NCBI GenBank assembly: GCA_043812755.1
Contig: JBDRLV010000009.1
Span: 1-11,526 of the forward strand
Length of the DNA stretch: 11,526 bases
Direction of reading: 5' to 3'
Source: JBDRLV01 sp043812755
GTDB lineage: Bacteria; Patescibacteriota; Patescibacteriia; UBA9934; GWF2-40-263
Shown here: positions 7,901-11,526 of the stretch, piece after piece
How the letters are laid out: each line of letters begins with the position of its first letter
Numbering within the stretch: position 1 is the stretch's first letter
The notes under the pieces: generated by a model
What the model was told of the DNA's origin: nothing
Seen by the model: the letters and a program-made list of their open reading frames with translations, nothing else
The model's database searches: none
Made by a program: the position numbers and the translations under genes

Positions 7901-10900
7901 AGATTCTGCTTCTGGAAGCGCAAAGTTAGCACTGTCTTGTAGCTGTTCTACAGATGAATCTTGTGGAGAAGTTGAAACTTTTGGGTGTGGCAAAGGAAAT
8001 TGCTGTTTGAACAGACCAAAACAAATTGATACATATCCAACTGACACTGCCACTGGTGTTTGTAGAAACACAGCAGTATCAGTAACTTTTAGCGAAGAAT
8101 TGGATACGAATTCATTTGGTAGTAAAGATTCACCAAATATTTATTTGAAATTAGTTACACTTGCAGATGGAAGTACTCCAAACATAAGTACATGCCCTCA
8201 TGAATGGCAGAAGTTGGCGTCTGCAAATAATGGTTTATTTGCTCGCGTAATGGGTTGGTTGAGTCGTGGGCTTGATAGATTGATTGGAACTCCTGTAAGT
8301 GCTCAAGGTGATGAAGAGTGCTTGGTGCCAGTTATTTCTTATGATCAAATAAGAATGAAAGGTACATTAAGCAGAGGTGGAGTTGATTACACCAGTTGGA
8401 ATGATGTTTCGTTTAGATTTAATTCTGTGCTTGCTCCTGACGCAGATTATCAAACAGTGATAGTTGGAGATGATAATATTTCAGATGATATAAAAAATGG
8501 ATTACTTAGTCTTTATAATGTAAGTATGGATGTTACAGCTCCAGATGGAATTGTTGCATCATTTACAACGCGCCCCCTAACAGATACAGATGATGGCATT
8601 TGCAAGGTTGATGAAGTAACAGCCACTGACACAGGGAAGATTCATAAAGCAGTTTATGAGGATGCAAGTCCAAACAGATTCTCAAAAACAGCAGAAGAGC
8701 ACCTACTCATAGCAAAAGCATTTTCTAATGCTGGAGGTACTGGGCCTGCTCAAGAGATTCAGCCAACAATAGCTTATGATTGGTCATGGGTTTGGAATTC
8801 TTCTATCCGTGATTCAAGATCTAATAATGTAGTGCGCATGAATATGGACGACTCTGATGCTGTGTGTGGATCAGACACAGATGGCGATGGGCTAGGAGAT
8901 GACTGTGATCACAAATCAAGCGCGTTTGCTGCAGGAAGCGAAGGAGAGGAAAAAGCAATTGCTGCAGCCTTGGTTCCACATCCAGAAATTCTTGGTGAGG
9001 AAAAATTTGTTGTTGGATTTGCTGATATGAGTGCAATTTTATGTGAAAATCCATGGCCTGCAATAGGCAACTTTGCTGATACAAGAGGTAATGTAAACCT
9101 TCCTGCTGGAGCGATTGAAGGTGATCCTATTTATACAAACTTCGGATTCCATTATTGTCGTGATAATGCAGGTCAAAGATTATTACCTACGATGAATGTT
9201 AACATGGTTGAGCCAAGAATTGATGACTTAGATATTTTGCGTGAGTTCTTGTTTGTGATACCTACTACAAAAGATGCATTGGGCGTAAGGATTTTGAGGA
9301 ACCCTGCTGACACCACAGGCGCAAGGCCTTACCTTGCACCAGAGCAGTGGTATGCACAACAAGGTTTTGGATCAGCACCAGCTCGCACAACTGTAAATGG
9401 TTATGAGGCATTACAAAGTGGTACAACACTCTATGTGTTTGCTGTAAATAAACAAGGTCCTGATGCAGATCATTTGAGTATCTATCAGAATATTTACGCG
9501 ATTTCTTATAACCCTGACGCGACTGAAAAATCAAAACAAATTTTTGAACAAATAATTAGAAATTGGAAATTTAATACAAATACAGATGAGATTACAGACA
9601 TAAACTTGTGTTCAGATGGAGACACATATATTCAAGATGCCGAAGGTGGATTTGTTGAATGCACATGGGATGGTCAGTGCGGAGCAGGGAATGTATGTGA
9701 ATCAGAAAAGAGTAAACTTGCACGTGATTACAAGCGCATTCTTGATTTACAAAGATTGCGTACAACGCTAGATGGCAAAATCGCAACAGGTACTGGTTTG
9801 CCAAAATTAGATGAAGGATCCTTTATTCGTGGAAGAAGCATCAGCAAGTGGCCAAGTTGGAGCGCTGAGCTTTCTAATAATTTAGGGACAGCATTGCCTA
9901 CGGATCCTATTAATCAATTCATAGGTTGTGGAGCATTTGATTCAATTACGGATTTTGTTGCGCCAACAAAAGGTGGTACAGAAACAGATGATGCTTATAA
10001 TGCACGAGTGGCAGAAGCACGCGCAAGCGCTGTTGCTAGCAGACAATCATCTATCAAACTTGATCCTCAAACCTGTTTTGCAGGAACCACTGGAGAGTTC
10101 TCTTGTTCTGAGGGTTCTCTGATTTACGGCTTCCGCAGTACACAAAGCGATCGTGATCAATATGATGTGTACATGACATTTGAAACAGATGAGTCCCTCT
10201 GGGCTGAGGAAATTCCAGAGCACAGCTTGGGGCTTTGTCGAGATGATGCAACGTATGGTATTAGTGCTGCCTGTGGCGATGGAATTCTTGGAGAGTATTC
10301 AGACGGCACAGCAGAGCTGTGCGAGATTGGCGAAAGTTTTGCCATGCCTTGTACAGATGCAATGGTTTGCAATACATTGAATCCATATTTTTACGGCAAG
10401 ACTTGTGAAACTGATTATGATTGTAGTTTCTGCAAAGATCCAGCTGAATGCGATCCTGATGATGAAGAGTGTCTAAATTGCGAAATAGAATCTGGAACCT
10501 CATGTGATAATGCAACCTCAAGAAAAGTTTGCTCAAATCCAACAGATTTGAAGATGAATGGCAAATCTTGTACTGACATTACTCTTTGTGGAGTAGACGG
10601 AACCTGTATAAATGCAAATGGAATGAAGCGACTGTCTTGTGTTGAAGATGGAGATGATACCAGCTCTACATATGGTGAGTGTAGATTTAACACGGTTTTA
10701 GAATCAACAAATGTGTGCATGCCTTTGACATGTGGCAATGGTGTAGTGGACGCAGGAGAAAAATGCGATGAAGGATTGTTGAATGGAACGTATGGACATT
10801 GCTCTTCCTCTTGTCAATTCACAAACCGCATTTACTGTGGAGATGGATTCTTGGACGCTGATGAACAGTGTGACTGTGGATCAGGATGGACAGACCTTGT

Positions 10901-11526
10901 GAACTTTGATTTTTTACATGGTGGTGATGGTGAATTTAGTCTTATTTTATCTCCATATTATAGGCGTGTACCAACAAATCCTGTTACATGGGCAGGATTA
11001 AATGATTGCTCGCTTCCTAATGGAAAATATGGAGCCTCAACAAGTGGTGCCTCTTGTAGCTTTGATTGTAAATCAGCAGGGCCATACTGCGGTGATCATA
11101 TCTTAAATGGTGGAGAAATGTGTGATGGCAACAGTCAATCGTGGGCTGGAAAGATTTGTACGGATAATTACACACAGTGTACAGATGATACGGATTGCCC
11201 AGGAACAAATACTTGTGGTGTAGCCGGAAGCAATGGGCGTAATGCTTGTAATCCAATTAACCTTTGTAGCAATGACACCTCAAGAAGTTGCACAGCTGAT
11301 GCGAATTGTTCAGACATAGCATTAAACCCTTCAACAGGATCCTGTATTGCATATCCTTCAGCACGCACACGCAATTGTAATAGTGCAACCTGTACAAGCT
11401 GGGCTTCGTGGGGCGCATGTACAACCAATTTTGGTTGCGGAAATGGGGTGAAAGAAGGGGCTGAGCAATGTGATGATGGGGTTATTGGAAGAGCACGAGA
11501 AAGAAAAGATAATAATGATGCTTGTC
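1869..11526 (+). CDS. Giant Cys-rich pilin-anchored Ig/IPT surface protein, 3'-partial
   Basis: A single frame stays open from ATG 1869 to the window end (3,219 full codons), so the C-terminus is missing. The start is well bounded: an in-frame TGA lies at 1848-1850 and no other start codon falls between. No good Shine-Dalgarno is present; the nearest purine run is about 16 bases upstream. The product starts with a signal peptide and a two-helix T4SS-pilin-like anchor. It then has a long ectodomain of Big_5 and other Ig-like domains, four IPT/TIG domains, many CxxDxDC modules, two clusters of DUF4215/Myxococcus-type Cys-rich repeats, a TSP3-like loop and a pseudopilin-like domain. The many paired Cys imply an oxidised, extracellular location. 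Likely role (inference): a surface fibre or adhesin for attachment or host contact; no catalytic motif was recognised. It follows a gene with the same anchor type and may be co-transcribed with it. Family resemblances are from memory of Patescibacteria surface proteins and are not search results. Confidence 0.93.
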   Translation, partial: MSRKKIFISAGLVSALAVLAVLFIVHPTMAGETESFAQQAGLSTQGDIKLIVARLIRTFLGFLGILAIVIIIAGGFMYMTAHGDQERVKKARQILINGLIGLVIVLMSFTIAHFVVKSVAGATGGTTECIGPNCEDCTGPDCNSFDPRYKHFVLKSFNSQCANTIRNFQPQFIFSKNVDRSTVLPDGIVIKYLDDNGTTQRVDGSLAIVGNVVTFTPTELCGEGYPGAHCFNAGGRYEVKVSSSIKSATGNKTLQCDIYNKCDFDFKAGDIVDTQAPDVVMDSPDNGMRIIRGGVEQLHAITYDDAGASMVDFKVNTSTIFTSGNDFSTPNGFTSVAPYDGLFETLFFTDPNQEWNTRNEADINKIYRLSATGYDCAGNQTTSAPVSVLLRGETCGNGIQDADLGETDVDCGGDENGDYYCGACDCDPDVETCPTCSNHYDCAGGYCNPLTNACESRPVIKRVSPGDGAPKNIISILGEGFGNQVGELLFLPAVQAQAPDCNKDGWWSRNQILVTVPELSEGVRSGALTITTFNGKTDSTDDDWGPFILDFQVSQIVRPGICELTPPAQEYSQPMTISGINFNDAQSSSVVYIGDTNPTINSWGQTEISSTVPIMGEGTYATQVYVGNDLCKISRGPCVDNDDCPTAGDECEAQREGSNEVLFNLLSPTAGSYPEIQEIISGWKACEISNEFCNTDADCDTTLTPVETCVAQDAWGPSGQYITIKGVNFGGTLGSVWFLNPDDDLRALGDVEFPDYCDAFDQWHEESVIVKVPRFYNSVGNGNVIMPVANDKNHVVFVERHDAVRSNEKSFRIIMGVPTPGICAIDPVSGPVQTPVTLYGEAFGSTQGQVFMYSGLDSSGVPQYTPIPEGSMTDWNNGDIEFDTISSAQTGPVYLTNSSNVNSNPVDFKVGDCNKAEDKIECGDGTQCCSDGTCSSSCLANDGKATYSYLFSTSKIPKVPYVLQACDPEASVVSPSPSTLWSSDVCLNSVITATFSEAMKQDSINSNSVKVYTCDSIENDRCSGASEATGSFISKGDISFTWAPSAGTMAPNAFYYIELLGGQEVNAIKSVEGIPLGITYSWFFNTGGVESHCQIGNIIVVPGQYTASEQFQEIDYLAMPLAAEDECIVVSCQGQTLYWGSSSEDHATLDPEVTNNICASTATAFREIPEVDITAETNIATDDVYGLAKNLGGMRLELVDNSIFTMNPEFGLELSSDFPIFVEAAGVGIPLDDKEIQFSYNDRILGFEDGTKIYRDDLAIELAGGIQIPFSQEIPTDTTLPFEITYRQNNRMNILYTREDGSVNEIRIYSENYFSGHAMLVIYNESYQNRYYFNKESAGFIEYETGNLYNWIFYFPIAGNTSGISISNGVSPYIQIRIRPDGSGYVNKEFAVQKFDNFINELPDVSSVSGTGELEIAFTPPDVIGKWPACNAACVNAAVGATFNVPMKESMLTESNITIEKCEKGTVNEETKTCTVVTSPLDYFDDANIELVTETDVDERILDTVAREFIISPKINFDKNSIYKVTIKPEVQSLSGKELRELYSAGYSWIFRTKDSDIACTADRVDVRPSYAQKDRVGETQEFYGFPFGAPDSCAINGQMLKATDVVWGTWTATDDPNAVGAIDSSDTSEIVASLMLNGRFPYSQAVPQECSSKCLNTGTSISLTDDICGDGVVSGNEECDVAIAGTTNCSDVCLHEPVTSACEFTCGGATDGLACTPTVTTCTLVDGVAVCDSGVCEGTASCQPVDPVCCGNGRIDSGEECDDWNSADGDACTSQCMNAGTYAGMAMICNEATDDPVNIEHSDRGGEECWDGNLENGDGCSSSCLREGSIPADQVYAVCGGKAPRNSALSTNVEPGEDCDGEVGCSASCQHIGTSACVKRCGGSATGKNCNFDTECDAGVSCSPINTPCCGNTIKEDGEDCDDGNSKSGDGCSTMCLNEGSNMLYTVPSICGNGGDFETGEECEAPTTDGDILVGPRSIAIIQPGAVFETHISSIAPVGNFATSKITAYADSASGSAKLALSCSCSTDESCGEVETFGCGKGNCCLNRPKQIDTYPTDTATGVCRNTAVSVTFSEELDTNSFGSKDSPNIYLKLVTLADGSTPNISTCPHEWQKLASANNGLFARVMGWLSRGLDRLIGTPVSAQGDEECLVPVISYDQIRMKGTLSRGGVDYTSWNDVSFRFNSVLAPDADYQTVIVGDDNISDDIKNGLLSLYNVSMDVTAPDGIVASFTTRPLTDTDDGICKVDEVTATDTGKIHKAVYEDASPNRFSKTAEEHLLIAKAFSNAGGTGPAQEIQPTIAYDWSWVWNSSIRDSRSNNVVRMNMDDSDAVCGSDTDGDGLGDDCDHKSSAFAAGSEGEEKAIAAALVPHPEILGEEKFVVGFADMSAILCENPWPAIGNFADTRGNVNLPAGAIEGDPIYTNFGFHYCRDNAGQRLLPTMNVNMVEPRIDDLDILREFLFVIPTTKDALGVRILRNPADTTGARPYLAPEQWYAQQGFGSAPARTTVNGYEALQSGTTLYVFAVNKQGPDADHLSIYQNIYAISYNPDATEKSKQIFEQIIRNWKFNTNTDEITDINLCSDGDTYIQDAEGGFVECTWDGQCGAGNVCESEKSKLARDYKRILDLQRLRTTLDGKIATGTGLPKLDEGSFIRGRSISKWPSWSAELSNNLGTALPTDPINQFIGCGAFDSITDFVAPTKGGTETDDAYNARVAEARASAVASRQSSIKLDPQTCFAGTTGEFSCSEGSLIYGFRSTQSDRDQYDVYMTFETDESLWAEEIPEHSLGLCRDDATYGISAACGDGILGEYSDGTAELCEIGESFAMPCTDAMVCNTLNPYFYGKTCETDYDCSFCKDPAECDPDDEECLNCEIESGTSCDNATSRKVCSNPTDLKMNGKSCTDITLCGVDGTCINANGMKRLSCVEDGDDTSSTYGECRFNTVLESTNVCMPLTCGNGVVDAGEKCDEGLLNGTYGHCSSSCQFTNRIYCGDGFLDADEQCDCGSGWTDLVNFDFLHGGDGEFSLILSPYYRRVPTNPVTWAGLNDCSLPNGKYGASTSGASCSFDCKSAGPYCGDHILNGGEMCDGNSQSWAGKICTDNYTQCTDDTDCPGTNTCGVAGSNGRNACNPINLCSNDTSRSCTADANCSDIALNPSTGSCIAYPSARTRNCNSATCTSWASWGACTTNFGCGNGVKEGAEQCDDGVIGRARERKDNNDAC
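2004..2222 (+). other. T4SS pilin-like (TrbC/VirB2-type) two-helix anchor, residues 46-118
   Basis: Two hydrophobic helices, about residues 58-79 and 96-116, are separated by a short polar loop THGD-type (residues 80-93, with HGDQERVKKAR). The signature is FLGFLGILAIVIIIAGG followed by YM, GD, V-x-KA, IL-x-N and IGL. This is typical of the pilin-like proteins abundant in Patescibacteria, which are usually short and stand-alone. Here the domain is the membrane base of a protein more than 3,200 residues long. With the signal peptide cleaved, both ends face outside. Confidence 0.78.
2334..3023 (+). other. First ectodomain Ig-like pair, residues 156-385
   Basis: Residues 156-267 look like an SbsA/Big_5 domain: FQPQFIFSKNVDRSTV, then a strand pattern VTFTPTELCG, then GGRYEVKVSSSIKSATGN. 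Residues 273-385 follow a different bacterial Ig pattern: APDVVMDSPDNGMRI, HAITYDDAGASMVDFKVN, and the closing strand ATGYDCAGNQTTSAPVSV. Such domains act as stalk or spacer units in surface proteins. Confidence 0.6.
3051..3236 (+). other. Short Cys-rich module with CGNG...GETDVDCGG, residues 395-456
   Basis: The module starts CGNGIQDADLGETDVDCGG and continues with closely spaced Cys (CGACDCDPDVETCPTC). The CxNGxxDxxETDVDCGG motif is a recurring Cys-rich unit in bacterial surface proteins and is usually disulfide-bonded. Here it separates the first Ig-like pair from the IPT domains. Confidence 0.6.
3237..4607 (+). other. Four tandem IPT/TIG-type domains, residues 457-913
   Basis: Each unit opens with P-x-I-x-x-xxP and has a G-x-x-F/N-F-G turn. 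The signatures are IKRVSPGDG / ILGEGFGNQVGELLF (457-555), ICELTPPAQEYSQPMTISG (558-667), YPEIQEII with YITIKGVNFGGTLGSVWF (673-814) and ICAIDPVSGPVQTPVTLYG (818-913). The second and third carry Cys-rich CxxDxDC inserts (3780-3821 and 3945-3995). IPT domains are Ig-like folds common in adhesins and large surface proteins. Confidence 0.68.
4767..5423 (+). other. Big_5 plus Cys-started Ig-like domain, pair 1 (residues 967-1185)
   Basis: The Big_5 unit has the typical ITATFSEAMKQDSINSNSV strand-turn and ends YSWFFNTGG. The second unit begins at C1093 and reads IGNIIVVPGQYTASEQF, then DYLAMPLAAEDEC, then LYWGSSSEDHATLDPE. The same two-domain order occurs at 6111 and 8016, so this is a repeated module. 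Between the Big_5 unit and the IPT block lies a short Cys module (4605-4682, CGDGTQCCSDGTCSSSC). Confidence 0.55.
5343..6155 (+). other. Cys-free block of 271 residues (1159-1429), unrecognised fold
   Basis: No Cys occurs between C1158 and C1430, in sharp contrast to the rest of the ectodomain. The core (about 1194-1405) is rich in Ile, Phe, Tyr and Asn and alternates short beta-strands with Gly/Asn/Asp turns (IEYETGNLYNWIFYFPI, YIQIRIRPDGSGYV). It could be a jelly-roll, concanavalin-like or carbohydrate-binding domain, but I recognise no family motif. It sits between pairs 1 and 2. Confidence 0.45.
6111..6794 (+). other. Big_5 plus Cys-started Ig-like domain, pair 2 (residues 1415-1642)
   Basis: The Big_5 unit shows LEIAFTPPDVIG, VGATFNVPMKESMLTESNI and the closing strand YSWIFRTKDSD. 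C1560 starts the second unit: CTADRVDVRPSYAQKDRVGE, then FPFGAPDSC, then VVWGTWTATDD. Its layout matches pair 1. Confidence 0.55.
6819..8006 (+). other. Cys-rich cluster A with DUF4215/Myxococcus-type repeats (residues 1651-2046)
   Basis: Repeat units follow CGNGxxxxGEECDDGNxxxGDGCSxxC. Seen at 6873-6959 (CGDGVVSGNEECD), 7116-7211 (CCGNGRIDSGEECDDWNSADG), 7290-7358 (ECWDGNLENGDGCSSSC), 7428-7490 (VEPGEDCDGEVGCSASC), 7596-7694 (CCGNTIKEDGEDCDDGNSKS) and 7722-7769 (CGNGGDFETGEECEAP). Several are degenerate or lack one half. A CxxDxEC module lies at 7539-7577. The Cys pattern implies many disulfides outside the cell. The segment 7770-7920 is a Cys-poor linker and 7936-8006 is again Cys-rich, ending with a CC pair. 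Confidence 0.72.
8016..8849 (+). other. Big_5 plus Cys-started Ig-like domain, pair 3 (residues 2050-2327)
   Basis: The Big_5 unit opens IDTYPTDTATGVCRNTAVSV and continues TFSEELDTNSFGSKDSPN. It is enlarged by an insert between C2109 and C2151 (8193-8321) that holds a predicted amphipathic helix, and closes with IVASFTTRP. C2245 starts the second unit (CKVDEVTATDTGK, LLIAKAFSNAGG, YDWSWVWNSSIRD), matching pairs 1 and 2 in position. Confidence 0.55.
8865..8909 (+). other. Thrombospondin type 3-like Ca-binding loop (residues 2333-2347)
   Basis: The sequence CGSDTDGDGLGDDCD fits DxDxDGxxDDCD, with Asp at 2336, 2338, 2340, 2344, 2345 and 2347. This is the calcium-binding signature of TSP3 repeats, present here as a single copy after the third Ig-like pair. 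Confidence 0.6.
8970..9608 (+). other. Unnamed Patescibacteria-type domain before pseudopilin module (residues 2368-2580)
   Basis: The order of motifs is CENPWP, a strand FGFHYCRDNAGQRLLP, LGVRILRNPADT, EQWYAQQGFGSAP, NGYEALQSGTTLYVFAVN, IYQNIYAISYNPDA and IIRNWKFNTN. From memory this order recurs in other large Patescibacteria surface proteins, usually just before a pseudopilin-like stretch as here. No function is known to me. Confidence 0.5.
9711..10184 (+). other. Type IV pseudopilin-like globular domain, no N-terminal helix (residues 2615-2772)
   Basis: KLARDYKRILDLQRLRTTL matches the ARDxKRxxDLxxLxxxL helix of type IV pilins/pseudopilins, followed by a GLP in place of the usual GxYP. 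Next come SKWPSWSAELSNNLGTALP, PTDPIN (2677-2682), TCF, FSCSEGSLIYGFRST and a last strand YDVYMTFE. The hydrophobic assembly helix and prepilin peptidase site are absent, so only the soluble half is present. A 48-residue insert separates C2687 from C2736. Confidence 0.55.
10272..11526 (+). other. Cys-rich cluster B with DUF4215-type repeats (residues 2802 to window end)
   Basis: Repeat units begin at 10272 (CGDGILGEYSDGTAELCEIGE shortened here to its CGDG..LCE core), 10731 (CGNGVVDAGEKCDEG), 10836 (CGDGFLDADEQCDCG), 11088 (CGDHILNGGEMCDGN) and 11436 (CGNGVKEGAEQCDDG). The last is cut by the window edge after NNDAC, so the array probably continues. Spacers hold CxxDxDC modules at 10404-10451, 11178-11216 and 11289-11345, and a WASWGAC motif at 11400-11420. 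The spacers are longer and more variable than in cluster A. Confidence 0.7.

Noticed and set aside
6819..8006. DNA-level tandem repeat or CRISPR-like array in the Cys-rich region
   Set aside because: The periodicity is at protein level only; unit lengths and DNA sequences differ, and there are no conserved direct repeats with uniform spacers.
9963..10040. GGTETDDAYNARVAEARAS resembles the GGxDxExDxxxRxR motif of phage baseplate J proteins
   Set aside because: It is a short stretch within a loop of a surface protein with no other phage feature nearby; probably coincidence.

Overview
The window is best read as a piece of a Patescibacteria (Candidate Phyla Radiation) genome, most likely Parcubacteria-like. 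The reasons are its AT-rich coding sequence, two adjacent genes whose products begin with a TrbC/VirB2-like 'T4SS pilin' membrane anchor and continue into Ig-like ectodomains, a giant Cys-rich surface protein, and standard stop usage. TGA terminates the first gene and never occurs in-frame in the roughly 3,200 codons of the second, which argues against the TGA=Gly code of Gracilibacteria/Absconditabacteria. The lineage is inferred from gene style only; there is no rRNA or ribosomal protein gene here.

The layout is simple and entirely on the + strand. Positions 2-1741 hold the 3' part of a gene whose true start lies upstream of the window. It encodes the second half of a pilin-like anchor followed by three SbsA/Big_5-type Ig-like domains. 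Positions 1742-1868 are a short AT-rich spacer with an imperfect inverted repeat. From 1869 to the last base there is one uninterrupted reading frame (3,219 complete codons, no stop reached). It encodes a secreted, membrane-anchored mosaic protein. No RNA genes, mobile elements or CRISPR arrays were seen. All other open frames are shadows of these two genes.

The giant protein reads in order: signal peptide (residues 1-30); two-helix pilin-like anchor (about 46-118); Big_5 and a second Ig-like domain (156-385); short Cys module (395-456); four IPT/TIG domains (457-913); Cys module; a first Big_5 plus Ig-like pair (967-1185); a Cys-free block (within 1159-1429); a second pair (1415-1642); Cys-rich cluster A with DUF4215/'Myxococcus' repeats (1651-2046); a third pair (2050-2327) with a Cys-bracketed amphipathic helix; a thrombospondin type 3-like Ca loop (2333-2347); an unnamed domain (2368-2580); a pseudopilin-like domain (2615-2772); and Cys-rich cluster B (2802 to beyond the window).

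Together the two genes look like a tandem cell-surface locus. Two related pilin-like anchors each carry an extracellular Ig-like stalk, and the second is expanded into a disulfide-rich fibre that could serve in adhesion or host contact. That role is inference. The most unusual points are a type IV pseudopilin-like globular domain buried more than 2,600 residues from the N-terminus of a protein that begins with a T4SS-pilin-like anchor, and the modular repetition of the ectodomain.
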